Origin: Pseudomonadota bacterium
GTDB taxonomy: Bacteria > Myxococcota_A > UBA796 > GCA-2862545
Direction of reading: 5' to 3'
Length of the DNA stretch: 57,177 nucleotides
NCBI GenBank assembly: GCA_005776945.1
Contig: SXOB01000012.1
Span: 1-57,177 of the forward strand
Below the pieces are notes generated by a model that searched no databases, had not been told where the DNA came from, and was given only the letters and a program-made list of their open reading frames with translations. The stretch's first letter is position 1. The number at the start of each line of letters is the position of its first letter. Of the stretch, positions 16,749 through 26,153 are shown piece by piece. The translations under genes were made by a program, and so were the position numbers.

Positions 16749-17765
16749 TCACAAGCGCGGCTCCACGGCAAGGGCGACCCACTTGGCCAATGCCCCGACG
16801 CGGATCGACACGTTGCCCGGCCGAGACACGGCGAGCACCCCAACCACGTCGTTGTCGCGGTCGACCCAGCCACGAAAACCACCCCGCCCCTCGGTGCCCG
16901 AGATCCTGGCCGAACCCGCTTCGTCGACGGCAATTCGCCACAGCCCGAGCCCATACGGCGGGTGGGATTTATGCCACTTCAATCGGCCGCTGACCCTTTT
17001 TCGGCCGGCGACGTCGAGCTGATCGGCCTCCAGCGCACGAACGCTCGAGCGCTCGAGGATTCGCGTTCCACGGTACATTCCCTCGTCGAGCAGCATCTGC
17101 AAGAACCGGGCATAGTCGGTCGGGGTTGTCATGAGCTGGCCGTCCATCTCCGTCAGGCCCGCCCCGGCCATGCGGTGGGTCGTCGCCACCATTTCCAACG
17201 GGCCGAGGATCCGCTCATCGACCAACTCGGACCACATCTGTCCAGATGCGACCTCGGCATGACGTGCGGCCAACTGGTATCCCAAACTGCTGTAGCTGAA
17301 CGCCGCCCCGGGATCGTAAATCTGAAAGGTCGCAACACCGGCGGCCTCCGTGCAAGCTGCGAGCGATTCGACCCCTTGGCAAGCGCCGCGGGCGGGCTTG
17401 TCAGGGAGGCCCGCGGTGTGGGAAAGCAACTGTCGCATCGTGAAACGCGCATGGCCCCACCCGGGGAGCGAGATGCCCTCGTCGAGTTCGACCAGACCAT
17501 CCTCCACGAGCGACATGACGACCGCAGCGGTCACCGCCTTGCGTCCGGACCCCGCGTTCACCAGCCCGTCCGGACCGTAACGACGGCTCCGCAGGGGGCG
17601 GCCGTGTTGCCACACCTCGAGGGCGACCGCGGTAGTTCCCAGCCTCGTCGAAATGGACCGCAATTCGCGGTCAATCCGTTCGAACGGGCTGAGGGTCGAG
17701 TGCCCCTCGAGCGCCACCGCAGCGACGACCACCATCAGCGCGAACAGGCTGCGTCGAAGTCTCAT
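16749..17765 (-). CDS. Serine hydrolase of the class C beta-lactamase / penicillin-binding family
   Basis: 338 residues. The N-terminus MRLRRSLFALMVVVAAVALE is a conventional signal peptide or anchor, so the enzyme is exported. The catalytic SxxK is SGRK at 73-76, after GPDGLVNAG. The second motif, usually YxN, reads YSS at 158-160, so the Asn is replaced. The third region reads SGTEGRGGFRG rather than a canonical KTG/HxG. Additional family features include RQLLSHTAGLPD at 111-122. It is probably an esterase or peptidase of the beta-lactamase fold rather than a true beta-lactamase. A TAACGG hexamer lies 12 bases before the ATG. Confidence 0.85.
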   Translation of the reverse strand: MRLRRSLFALMVVVAAVALEGHSTLSPFERIDRELRSISTRLGTTAVALEVWQHGRPLRSRRYGPDGLVNAGSGRKAVTAAVVMSLVEDGLVELDEGISLPGWGHARFTMRQLLSHTAGLPDKPARGACQGVESLAACTEAAGVATFQIYDPGAAFSYSSLGYQLAARHAEVASGQMWSELVDERILGPLEMVATTHRMAGAGLTEMDGQLMTTPTDYARFLQMLLDEGMYRGTRILERSSVRALEADQLDVAGRKRVSGRLKWHKSHPPYGLGLWRIAVDEAGSARISGTEGRGGFRGWVDRDNDVVGVLAVSRPGNVSIRVGALAKWVALAVEPRL

Positions 17766-17873
17766 GCGGGCACCCGCCCGTTACCGCCGACGGGCCGCGA
17801 CGGGTATCCCAACGGCGCGGAACCCTCCATTGCGCTACCCACGGCTGAATGGGACGCCGGGGCGCGCCCACGC

Positions 17874-19343
17874 TCAGGGGCTGCTCGACCAGGGCCCGTC
17901 TTCCGAGGCGTTCCCCGCGGCATCCTCCGCCAAAACGGTAAACACATAGGTCGACGTCGAGGCAATCGTGAAGCTCAATTCGTGCGACGTCACGAGCGCG
18001 CCGTCGCCAAACGTCCCGTAGCCATCGAATTCGATCCAGGAACCCGTGGGCTCGTTCGTCGTCCACCACACGATCAGCGTCGATCCCGAACGCCAGCCGT
18101 CAACCCCCGAAATCACGGGCGCCGAGGTGTCCCCCGCCGGAGCGTCATCCGCCGGCGGGGGCGCGGTCGGAAGCGCCTCCAACGCGGCGACGGGGTCGAC
18201 CCTGCCCCAACCCGTCGATTTGTCCCAGCCCGTGCCCAACAGGTTGCGCGCATTTCCGGTCAACAAGCCGGGCACCGACGCGCGGTCCGCACCCGCACCG
18301 ATCAGCAACGCCGCGGCCGCCGCGACGTGCGGGGACGCCATCGAAGTACCCTCAAAGAAAAGGTAGGCGGTGCCGCGCCCGTCGAGCGTCTCCTGGAGCA
18401 CGCCGTCGGCGTAGCCGTCGCCATTGGAATCCCGATTCAGGTCACCACCTGGCGCCACCAGATCCAGCGCACTGCCCGTGTTCGAGTACGGCGCGAGCGT
18501 GTCGCCGACGCGCGTCGCGCCAACCGCCAACACGCCCGGGTACGCCGCCGGGTAATCGACGGTTTTCGCCCCTGAATTGCCGGACGCGGCGACGACGACA
18601 ACCCCGAGGCCGACTGCGTGGGCCACGGCCGCCGATTCCACAGACGTCGACGAGGCGCTGCCGATCGAGAGGTTCAACACATCGGCACCTCCGTCGGCGG
18701 CAAAGGTGATGCCCTCGGCCACATCCCAAGCAGAACCCGACCCCGACGCGTCCATCACGCGCACCGCCATGATGTCCGCATTCGGCGCCACGCCGGCCAC
18801 GCCCCGGCCGTTGTCGGTCGCTTGCGCGATGGTCCCCGCGACGTGCGTCCCATGCCCGTTTTCGTCGCTCGGGTCGCCGTCGCCATCGACGAAGTCCCAG
18901 CCCGCCACGCGGTGCGCCGGCGCGTCCTCTCCAATCAAACTCACGCCGCTGTCGATGACGGCGACCGTCGCGCCTTCGCCCCGGCCACCGAGCGCCCAGG
19001 CCGCTTCGACGTCCAGGACGTCGAAATTCCACTGCAGCGAACGGTAGGGGTCGGCGGAAAGCGCGCGCACCCGGTTCGGTTCGACGCGAGGGCCTCCACG
19101 AGCGCTGCCGCCCAACTGAAATTGCAGGGCTGAGGCTTCGCCGTCGCCTTGGTACAAGCCCATCCCAAGAACCTTGTTCCACGCGACGCGCACGAGGCCC
19201 AACTGCTCCATCTCCTCGTCCGTCAGCTTCGCTTCGATGATGAACTCGCCGTCGATCGCGTCGGGGCCGGGGTCGAGCAGGGGCAGGGCGGGGTCGAGTT
19301 CGGTAAGACCAGAGGTGGAACAGGCGACGAGGGCGACGATCAT
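17874..19343 (-). CDS. Subtilisin-like serine protease (S8) lipoprotein
   Basis: 489 residues, ATG at 19343 with AGGAG upstream. The signal MIVALVAC puts the lipid-accepting Cys at residue 8. A propeptide-like segment (about 30-100) precedes the S8 domain: Asp 131 in VIDSG, His 164 in NGHGTHVAG, oxyanion Asn 256 in AASGNSG, Ser 334 in GTSMASPH. After about 395 there is a Pro-rich linker and a fibronectin-like C-terminal domain (SAPVISGVDGWRSGSTLIVW). An extracellular or outer-leaflet protease is inferred; substrates unknown. A frame extends 24 codons upstream, but the strong ribosome-binding site supports the start chosen. Confidence 0.92.
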   Translation of the reverse strand: MIVALVACSTSGLTELDPALPLLDPGPDAIDGEFIIEAKLTDEEMEQLGLVRVAWNKVLGMGLYQGDGEASALQFQLGGSARGGPRVEPNRVRALSADPYRSLQWNFDVLDVEAAWALGGRGEGATVAVIDSGVSLIGEDAPAHRVAGWDFVDGDGDPSDENGHGTHVAGTIAQATDNGRGVAGVAPNADIMAVRVMDASGSGSAWDVAEGITFAADGGADVLNLSIGSASSTSVESAAVAHAVGLGVVVVAASGNSGAKTVDYPAAYPGVLAVGATRVGDTLAPYSNTGSALDLVAPGGDLNRDSNGDGYADGVLQETLDGRGTAYLFFEGTSMASPHVAAAAALLIGAGADRASVPGLLTGNARNLLGTGWDKSTGWGRVDPVAALEALPTAPPPADDAPAGDTSAPVISGVDGWRSGSTLIVWWTTNEPTGSWIEFDGYGTFGDGALVTSHELSFTIASTSTYVFTVLAEDAAGNASEDGPWSSSP

Positions 19344-19397
19344 GGCATCTCCTGGAGACACGCCGGGCTCAGCAACCGCCATGCCGAAGCAACGACG

Positions 19398-19425
19398 AAT
19401 AGAAGCCGCCTCCAACCTGCGTCAA
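19398..19425 (-). promoter_or_regulatory. Predicted sigma-70-like promoter for the subtilase gene
   Basis: Read on the minus strand, TTGACG (19425-19420), a 16-base spacer and TCTATT (19403-19398). The ATG lies about 54 bases downstream with an AGGAG site between. Confidence 0.45.
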
Positions 19426-19452
19426 GACGATGTATGCGACAATCCTGCCGCG

Positions 19453-21990
19453 CTACTTCGACCCTGGGTCGACGGCCGGATGGCGCTGGGCCTCTTCTGC
19501 CAGCGTGACTGCCGCGGCGCGGGCGACCTCTCGCTGCGGGCTCCCCTCGGGAAAGGCCTCCTCGGCGCGGCGCATGGCCACCGCCGCTCGACCGTATTGC
19601 CCCCACTCCGCATAGGTTTCGGCCAGCGCGCCCCACGACGGGCCCGTAGCGTCCCCGATGTCGGGCACCTCCATCGCACGCGCCAACATCGCGAGGTTCC
19701 GAGTAATGTTGTCGGCATGCAGGTGGAGGGGCGCCCGGAACTCGATCCACAAGTTGTCGTCCGTATTGTGCGGGACGCCTGCGGTGAGCCGGTCCAGCCC
19801 GTCGCCGTCGAACAACCGGAGCCCAACCAGTTCCACGGCATCGTCCACCCCTGCACGTCGGAGCTCCGCCGCGGTCCGTTCAGACCCAAAGAGCCTTTCA
19901 GACGCCCCGAAGGACGCCCGCAACGGGCGGTCGGACCCCAGCAGGACGAGGTCCGCCAAATCGGCGCTGACATAGACCGCACTATAGGGGAAGACGGCGT
20001 CAAACGTCGCCAACATCACCCGCAGGTCCTCCATGGACAGGCCGTAGACCTGCATCCACTGGGCCCATACGCCGCCCGGCTTCAGCTTCGTGCGCCCCAT
20101 CCGGAGAAAATCCTCCGTGAACAGATTGGAGACGCCGCTGATCCACGGGTTGCTCGGCTCGCTGACGACGACATCCCAGCGGCCGACCGGCGCCGTCAAC
20201 ACGTGGTGCCGGCCGTCGTCGGCGATCATCGTGACGCGCGGGTCGTCCAACACGTGGTGATTCGCTTCGTCGAAAAATCGGGCGGCCTGGATCACAGCGG
20301 GTTCGATTTCGACGATTTCCAAGTCTCGGACGCCCTCGACCCGTGAGACAGCCCCGGCCGTGATGCCCGAAGCGAGACCGATGACGAGTGCATCGTGGCC
20401 CTCGGAATACTGAAAGGGCAGCAATCCGACGAGAATCTGCGTGGCCAGGTCCCCGTGCGTGCTGGCGTCGATCTTGCCATGGTTGGCGAGCCAGATATTT
20501 CCGGTCCGGGGATTCCGGCCGACGGTCACCACCGACGTCGGCCCCTCGTCGTAGAACAACAAGTCGTAGTCGCCGACCGCCGAATCGCGGATGCCTTCTC
20601 GGCTGTGGTCTGCGAACCGCATGACGTAATGGTAGGTGCCGGCCGTCATCGTGCGGGCGTCCCAGGCCGGTGCGAGCAAAAGCACGGCGACCGTGCCCGC
20701 AAGCGCCCCTCCCGCCGCCCGGCGCTCGCGTCGCGCCGCGAGTACGAGCGCGCCCGCTACGCCTCCCAAACAGGCCGCTGCCAACAGGGTGCCGCGGACG
20801 TGGAGGTGGGGCAGCGCCAGAAAGCCCCCTGCGAAAGCTCCGACGGCCCCACCGGCCGATGCCGCCGCCGACACCGCGCCGGCCGCCGCCGCGAGCCCGC
20901 CAGGCTCGCCGCGTGACACCGCACGTACGGCCCATGGAAAGGCCATCCCACTGAGCATCGCCGGAGGCAGGAGGACGAGCCCAGAGATCGCCAAGGAGAG
21001 CGCCCACAACAGCCCGGGGTCGCGCCAAGCGCCAAGCGCGTCGAAGCCGTAGACGAACCAGAACGGCAGCTCGCGCGCCACCATCAACATCCCGACAGAC
21101 ACCGCGCCGACGCCAAGCTGGGCCGCCGCCCACGCCCGTGCAGCGGTGCGCTCGTCGAAAGCGTCGCCGGTCCGCGCTCCAACGGCGCCCCCCACGGCGA
21201 GGCCGATCAACCACGTCGCAAGCACGATGGTGAACGCGTAGACGGACGGCCCCAAGACGAGCGACAACGCCCGCGTCCACGCCACTTCGTGGACGAGGCC
21301 CGCCGCGCCGCCCAACGCAGCCGCCAGCCCCCAGACCCCCAGCCGAATGCGCGCGGGCGCGGCCACCGGAAGGCTCCCGCGCCCGAGGCGCACCGCAACG
21401 AGCGCAAGCACGAGGTGGGTGGCGACCATGAGGAAGGTCGTCTGCTGCACACCGAGGGCCGGCAGCAGGAAAAAGCCGGTGAGCACGGCGCCAAGCACGG
21501 CGCCAACGCCGTTGGCGGCAACGAGCCGACCGACACCCCAGGCCGCCCCATGGCCCTCGGGCGAGGTGGCCGCGACCAACAAGGGCAACGTCGCGCCCAT
21601 CGCCATCGTGGGCGGGACCACGACCGCACCCGCCGCCAGGGCTGTGGCCCACGCCCGCATCCCGACGAGCGGCCCTCCCGCCCCGACGGGGCCGGCGACC
21701 TCGGCGATGAGCCAGGGCACGGCGAGTGCCCACAACGCGACGCCACCTTCCAACACCCCGTACCAGGCCCCCGGCCGTCGCGTCGCGGACGCGAGCCGCC
21801 CACCCGCCCAGCCGCCCAGCCCCAGGCCCGCCATGAATGCCGCCAGGACCGTGCTGATCGCGAAGGTCGACGTCCCGAAGACGAGATGCAACTCGCGCGC
21901 CCAGACGACCTGCCAGCCCAAGCCGGTTGCGCCCGACACCACGAACAGCCCGACCCACAGGGGCTCAATCGCCTGGCTGCGCTCCGACAT
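19453..21990 (-). CDS. Fused membrane transporter-like / spermidine-synthase-like protein
   Basis: 845 residues. The first about 430 residues are 12 or more hydrophobic helices arranged as two similar halves (TGLGWQVVWARELHLVFG and AGLVHEVAWTRALSLVLG are internal equivalents). Residues about 470-760 are a spermidine-synthase-like Rossmann domain: YDLLFYDEGPTSVVTV, ALVIGLASGITAGA, LEIVEIEPAV, DDGRHHV and VVSEPSNPWISGVSNLFT. The family-typical GGG loop is GLASG. The last about 80 residues look like TPR helices. Such fusions are frequent in myxobacteria; whether they make polyamines is unproven. A TTAGCG hexamer lies six bases before the ATG. Confidence 0.88.
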   Translation of the reverse strand: MSERSQAIEPLWVGLFVVSGATGLGWQVVWARELHLVFGTSTFAISTVLAAFMAGLGLGGWAGGRLASATRRPGAWYGVLEGGVALWALAVPWLIAEVAGPVGAGGPLVGMRAWATALAAGAVVVPPTMAMGATLPLLVAATSPEGHGAAWGVGRLVAANGVGAVLGAVLTGFFLLPALGVQQTTFLMVATHLVLALVAVRLGRGSLPVAAPARIRLGVWGLAAALGGAAGLVHEVAWTRALSLVLGPSVYAFTIVLATWLIGLAVGGAVGARTGDAFDERTAARAWAAAQLGVGAVSVGMLMVARELPFWFVYGFDALGAWRDPGLLWALSLAISGLVLLPPAMLSGMAFPWAVRAVSRGEPGGLAAAAGAVSAAASAGGAVGAFAGGFLALPHLHVRGTLLAAACLGGVAGALVLAARRERRAAGGALAGTVAVLLLAPAWDARTMTAGTYHYVMRFADHSREGIRDSAVGDYDLLFYDEGPTSVVTVGRNPRTGNIWLANHGKIDASTHGDLATQILVGLLPFQYSEGHDALVIGLASGITAGAVSRVEGVRDLEIVEIEPAVIQAARFFDEANHHVLDDPRVTMIADDGRHHVLTAPVGRWDVVVSEPSNPWISGVSNLFTEDFLRMGRTKLKPGGVWAQWMQVYGLSMEDLRVMLATFDAVFPYSAVYVSADLADLVLLGSDRPLRASFGASERLFGSERTAAELRRAGVDDAVELVGLRLFDGDGLDRLTAGVPHNTDDNLWIEFRAPLHLHADNITRNLAMLARAMEVPDIGDATGPSWGALAETYAEWGQYGRAAVAMRRAEEAFPEGSPQREVARAAAVTLAEEAQRHPAVDPGSK

Positions 21991-21995
21991 GGGTG

Positions 21996-22001
21996 CCGCT
22001 A
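21996..22001 (-). promoter_or_regulatory. -10-like element just upstream of the fused spermidine synthase start
   Basis: On the minus strand CTTAGCGGCACCC precedes the ATG at 21990. The TA-containing hexamer is 5-6 bases before the start and there is no Shine-Dalgarno sequence, consistent with a leaderless transcript. Confidence 0.35.
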
Positions 22002-22014
22002 AGCCAGATGGCGC

Positions 22015-22042
22015 TTGACGGCCGGTACCCCGGCGTTACACT
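22015..22042 (+). promoter_or_regulatory. Predicted promoter of the XPB operon
   Basis: TTGACG (22015-22020), 16-base spacer, TACACT (22037-22042), the closest match to a canonical sigma-70 promoter in the window. The spacer contains an inverted repeat (GCCGG-TACC-CCGGC, 22021-22034) that could be an operator. The leader to the helicase start is about 140 bases; apart from a 6-codon frame I see nothing in it. Confidence 0.5.
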
Positions 22043-22172
22043 CTCCCCGGAGGGCGGGTGCCGGCCATTGGTCGCTCCCCCTCGCCGACCTGTCGCGGAC
22101 GCCCGCGACCCCCCGGCCGCGTGTTTCGGCACGCCGGTCTCCTGCCACTGGCCCGCCCCTCGGAGGACCGCC

Positions 22173-22193
22173 ATGGTCCACGGCACCCGATGA
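22173..22193 (+). CDS. Six-codon leader frame overlapping the XPB start
   Basis: ATG at 22173, seven bases after GGAGG (22162-22166), encodes MVHGTR and its TGA overlaps the helicase ATG as ATGA. The best ribosome-binding site in the leader is thus placed for this frame, not for the helicase. It may be a coupling device or chance. Confidence 0.25.
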   Translation: MVHGTR

Positions 22194-23860
22194 ATCCTGC
22201 CAATCCACTGATCGTACAGGGAGACGGCAAGGTCCTTCTGGAAACGAGACATCGCGAATTCGACCGCGCCCGCGACTTCCTCTCCCGCTTTGCGGAACTG
22301 GAAGCCTCGCCCGACCTGCTGCACACCTACCGCATCACGCCGCTCAGCCTGTGGAATGCCGCCTCGGCGGGCATGGCCAAAGACGACATCATCGGCACGC
22401 TGCGTCGGCTCTCAAAATTCGACATCCCCACAGACGTCCTCAAGCGCATCGAGGACACGATTGGGCGCTTTGGCCTCGTCCAGCTGCATCCGCATCCCGA
22501 GGACCGCCAGTCCCTGCGCCTCGTCTTTCGTACCCAATTCGTCGAGAAACTCGTCCGACAGACCACGGTGGGCCGCGAGCTGATTCACGACGACGGTCGG
22601 CGCGGGGCGCGCATTGCCGCCGGCATGCGCGGCCTCTTCAAGCAACGCATGCTGTTGGAGAGCTGGCCCGTCGAAGACATCGCCGGCTTCGCCCAAGGCG
22701 ACCCGCTGGACTTCGAACTGCGGACGACGCTCGCACACAACGGCGCCCCCTTCGGCGTCCGCGACTACCAGCGCGAAGCCGTCGATCGCTGGTATATGGC
22801 CGGTCGTCCGGCCGGTGGGCACGGCGTCGTCGTGTTGCCGTGTGGGGCCGGGAAGACCGTGGTTTCGCTGCTCGCGATGGCCACAGTTCGGCAACACACG
22901 CTCGTATTGTGCAACAATCAGACGGCCGTGGAACAGTGGGTCCGCGAAGTGCTCGACAAGACCACACTTCGGCGCGACCAAGTCGGCATCTATACTGGCA
23001 CGGAGAAGCAGATTCGCCCGGTCACCGTGGCCACTTACCAGGTGCTCACGTGGCGCCGCTCGAAGGACGTCGACTACGAGCACCTCCACCTCTTCCGCGA
23101 TCACAATTGGGGCCTTCTCGTCTACGATGAAGTCCACCTGCTTCCCGCGCCCGTCTTCGGCGCGACCGCGGAATTGCAGGGTTGCCGCCGCCTTGGCGTC
23201 ACCGCCACCCTGGTCCGCGAAGACGGCCGCGAAGGCGACGTCTTCAGTCTTGTTGGACCCAAGCGCTACGACCTGCCGTGGCAAGTCCTCGAAAAGCGAG
23301 GCTTCGTGGCCGAGGCCCGCTGCTACGAGGTGCGCGTACCCCTGACGCAGGCGATGCGCCGCACTTACGAACTGGCCGAAGAGGGCGAGAAATTCCGTTT
23401 GGCGAGCGAAAACCCCGTCAAGGTCGATGTGGTTCGCGCGATGGCGGACCGCCACAAGAACGACCAGGTCCTCATCATTGGCACCTATCTGGACCAGCTG
23501 CAGCAGCTCGCCGCCGAGTTGGGTGCGCCGCTGATCACCGGCCAGACGCCCCAAGCCGAACGCGAACGCCTTTTCGGCGGATTTCGCAACGGATCCATCA
23601 AGCGACTTGTCGTCAGCAAGGTGGCCAATTTTGCCATCGACCTGCCCGATGCGAACGTCGCCATCCAGGTGTCCGGGTCCTTCGGGTCGCGGCAGGAAGA
23701 GGCTCAACGCCTTGGCCGGATCCTGCGTCCAAAAGAGCGCCAGGCCCTATTTTATACTGTGGTCACCGCAGATTCGAAGGAGCAGGAGTTCGCGATGAAA
23801 CGCCAACTCTTCCTCACCGAACAGGGGTACCGCTACACGATCGAGGAACACGCGGCCTGA
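22190..23860 (+). CDS. xpb: Bacterial XPB (ERCC3/Rad25-type) DNA helicase
   Basis: 556 residues. XPB is a 3'-to-5' superfamily 2 helicase implicated in nucleotide excision repair. An N-terminal domain beginning MNPANPLIVQGDGKVLLET is the usual bacterial XPB opening and decides the start. Walker A PCGAGKT is at 217-223, the DEAH-box equivalent DEVH at 313-316, and GVTATLVRED at 336-345 includes the RED motif specific to XPB. Helicase domain 2 contains QVLIIGTYLDQLQQLA, VVSKVANFAIDLPDA and QRLGRILRPK (motif VI). The neighbour encodes the helicase-associated protein often found beside actinobacterial and myxobacterial XPB, supporting a two-protein repair module close to xseB. Confidence 0.95.
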   Translation: MNPANPLIVQGDGKVLLETRHREFDRARDFLSRFAELEASPDLLHTYRITPLSLWNAASAGMAKDDIIGTLRRLSKFDIPTDVLKRIEDTIGRFGLVQLHPHPEDRQSLRLVFRTQFVEKLVRQTTVGRELIHDDGRRGARIAAGMRGLFKQRMLLESWPVEDIAGFAQGDPLDFELRTTLAHNGAPFGVRDYQREAVDRWYMAGRPAGGHGVVVLPCGAGKTVVSLLAMATVRQHTLVLCNNQTAVEQWVREVLDKTTLRRDQVGIYTGTEKQIRPVTVATYQVLTWRRSKDVDYEHLHLFRDHNWGLLVYDEVHLLPAPVFGATAELQGCRRLGVTATLVREDGREGDVFSLVGPKRYDLPWQVLEKRGFVAEARCYEVRVPLTQAMRRTYELAEEGEKFRLASENPVKVDVVRAMADRHKNDQVLIIGTYLDQLQQLAAELGAPLITGQTPQAERERLFGGFRNGSIKRLVVSKVANFAIDLPDANVAIQVSGSFGSRQEEAQRLGRILRPKERQALFYTVVTADSKEQEFAMKRQLFLTEQGYRYTIEEHAA

Positions 23861-23879
23861 GGGCTGCGCCGGAGCGCCG

Positions 23880-26153
23880 ATGAGCGACGAGTTGGATCCG
23901 CGGGGACCCCAAGGCGATGCCGGACGTCGGCGTCGGCGTCGTCGGCGTCGTCATCGCGGCCCCGGAGACGGACCGGAAACCCCGGACCGTTCCAGCGAGT
24001 GGGGAGACGACCTCTTCGTCGCGGGCGATGAACCGCTTGCACCTCCGCCGCGCCGCCCCCGCGGGCCCCCGGCCGACCTCGATCAGGGCGGCGTCGCCGT
24101 CCCCGCCTCGGGCCGGAATCCGCACAAAAAGCGCAGCACGCGCAGCCGCCGAACCTTGCCCGGCAGCACCGCAGGACGCCGTCGTCGCCTGAGTCCGGTC
24201 GAGTCCGACGCCGCCGCGACGTACTTCCAACGCATGCCGTCGACCCTCGTCGAGGACCTGGTCCGCGGCTTGGGTGGGCAGGTCCGCCGCGGAGAGGGCG
24301 ATCGCGCAATCGGCCTCGCGCTCAAGGCGCTCGGCCATGGGGATCGCCTCTACAATCTCGTTCGCAATCTGTCGGAACGCGAGCGCAAGGGCCTGGCGGC
24401 CCTCCTGCAGTGCGGCGGCCTCGCCCAAGCCGAGGAGTTCGTCCGCGAACTCGTCGCAAGCTTCGGCGGCCTCGACCGGGATTGGCGCCGCGTCGTCGGC
24501 GCGCTTGCCGACCGCGGCATCGTCCTGGCGACGGGTGAACAGGACGGGGCCTTCTTCCTCGTCGTCCCCGACCCCATCGTCGACGGCCTGCTCGCTGCGC
24601 TACACGAAGAGCTCGTGTTGCCCCATTTCGTGCACGCCGACGTGCGCGTCATCGAGGCCAGGGAATTCGTCCCGCCGCTGGATTTCTCCATCACGTCGCT
24701 GGCTACCTATATGGACCAGCGCGCTCCACGCGTCACCCAGCGTCACGACATCTACCGTCATGACCAAGAGGAAATGGACCGCTTCTTCGCCCAGATCTGG
24801 GAAGGGGACAGCGATCTGTTCAGCTTCCACCTCGACTTCCTGCGCCTTCACGGCATGGTTCAGTTGCGCGGGGAGTACCTGACCCTCGAGCGAGACGTCC
24901 TCGAAGAGTGGCTCCAACTCGAAGCCGAGGACCAACGCGACCTCGTCTTCCGGGCCCTGGAAAAGCGCTTCGATCTCGCCGAATGGGTCCTGTGGGCCAT
25001 CCACGAGGCGACCCGCGGAGCCCCGGCGGGCGCCGCCTGGGTCGCTGAACGCCCCCTCGTCGCGCACTACCGTCGCTGGAAGCGCGGCGAGGACTGGCGC
25101 GATCGGTACCGCCGCGGCGTCACGACCGCGTCGCGGACCAGCGAACGGGATTCCTGGAGCTTCACCGCCCTCCTGCGGTGCGGCCTCCTCGAATTGGGCC
25201 AGTGGGGCCAGGAGAAATTCTACCGGTTGTCGTCGCGCGCGCGCCAACTGCTCGAACCGGACGCCGACGACGGCTTCCGCCAATTCTACCTCACGCCGTC
25301 CTTCGAGATCATGGCGCCGGCCGGCCTCGCCCCCATCCTGCTCTTCCGCATCGGAGAGCTGGCCGACCTCGTCGGGTGCGACCGGGCGAACACCTACAAG
25401 ATCACCGAACACAGCGTCGAGCGCGCGCTGGAACGTGGCTGGCGTCGCGACGACGTCCTGCAGTTCCTTCGGGACAACAGCCAAATCGGCCTGCCGGACA
25501 ACGTGGAAGCGACGCTCAAGGCCTGGATCGGTCACCGCGGCGACGTCGAATTCCACGACCTCGTGTTGATGACCGTCCACCGCACCCAGGTGCGGCGCGC
25601 GGAGTCGCACCGCCGGCTCAAACCATACCTGCTCCACCGCTTCGCGCCGGGCATGTACGCCGTGGACCGCGGCCGACTCGACGAATTGCGCGCCGCCCTC
25701 CGCGAAGCGGGTTTGTCGACGACGAAGGACGTTCGGTCCTACCCGGGGGCGCCCGAACAAGTCGAAGCGCGCCTCCAACTGCAACGCATGGTCACCGAGG
25801 CGCGAGCCGCGGCCAACGAAGGCGGCTCGGGCAGCGGTCTCGTTCCGCCGGCGCAACTGGCCGCCGTGCCCGGCACGCGGGGTGACGTCCCAAGCGCCGA
25901 GGTCGAGCCGATCCCCGCCGTCAACGCCACCGAGGCACGCGCGTTGCTCGAACGGGCCATGGCCCGCAGCCGCGATGTCGAGATGGTGTACCTGAGCCGA
26001 TCGGGTCAGCGCGTCAACCTCGTCGTCCAGCCCGAGCGCATCGCCTTGAAGGCCGACGCGGCCGTGCTCGTCGCGATCGACCACGGCGACAAGGAGAACA
26101 AGAGCTTCTTGATCGACCGGATCGAGCGCCTCAAGATCGTGGATCCCGCATGA
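23880..26153 (+). CDS. Helicase-associated (XPB partner) protein
   Basis: 757 residues, ATG preceded by GGAG. The N-terminal 110 residues are disordered and basic, including ten consecutive Arg/His-rich residues near 16-26 ([13 protein letters not shown]). The remainder is largely helical: a segment LVRNLSERERKGLAALLQCGGL near 160 and later repeats of winged-helix type, and a C-terminal beta-rich domain (EMVYLSRSGQRVNLVVQPERI ending IERLKIV) like the XPB/Ssl2-associated helicase C-terminal family. The same family stands next to XPB in Mycobacterium (Rv0862c beside Rv0861c), from which I infer that it binds the helicase or guides it to DNA. The stop overlaps xseB as ATGA. Confidence 0.75.
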   Translation: MSDELDPRGPQGDAGRRRRRRRRRHRGPGDGPETPDRSSEWGDDLFVAGDEPLAPPPRRPRGPPADLDQGGVAVPASGRNPHKKRSTRSRRTLPGSTAGRRRRLSPVESDAAATYFQRMPSTLVEDLVRGLGGQVRRGEGDRAIGLALKALGHGDRLYNLVRNLSERERKGLAALLQCGGLAQAEEFVRELVASFGGLDRDWRRVVGALADRGIVLATGEQDGAFFLVVPDPIVDGLLAALHEELVLPHFVHADVRVIEAREFVPPLDFSITSLATYMDQRAPRVTQRHDIYRHDQEEMDRFFAQIWEGDSDLFSFHLDFLRLHGMVQLRGEYLTLERDVLEEWLQLEAEDQRDLVFRALEKRFDLAEWVLWAIHEATRGAPAGAAWVAERPLVAHYRRWKRGEDWRDRYRRGVTTASRTSERDSWSFTALLRCGLLELGQWGQEKFYRLSSRARQLLEPDADDGFRQFYLTPSFEIMAPAGLAPILLFRIGELADLVGCDRANTYKITEHSVERALERGWRRDDVLQFLRDNSQIGLPDNVEATLKAWIGHRGDVEFHDLVLMTVHRTQVRRAESHRRLKPYLLHRFAPGMYAVDRGRLDELRAALREAGLSTTKDVRSYPGAPEQVEARLQLQRMVTEARAAANEGGSGSGLVPPAQLAAVPGTRGDVPSAEVEPIPAVNATEARALLERAMARSRDVEMVYLSRSGQRVNLVVQPERIALKADAAVLVAIDHGDKENKSFLIDRIERLKIVDPA

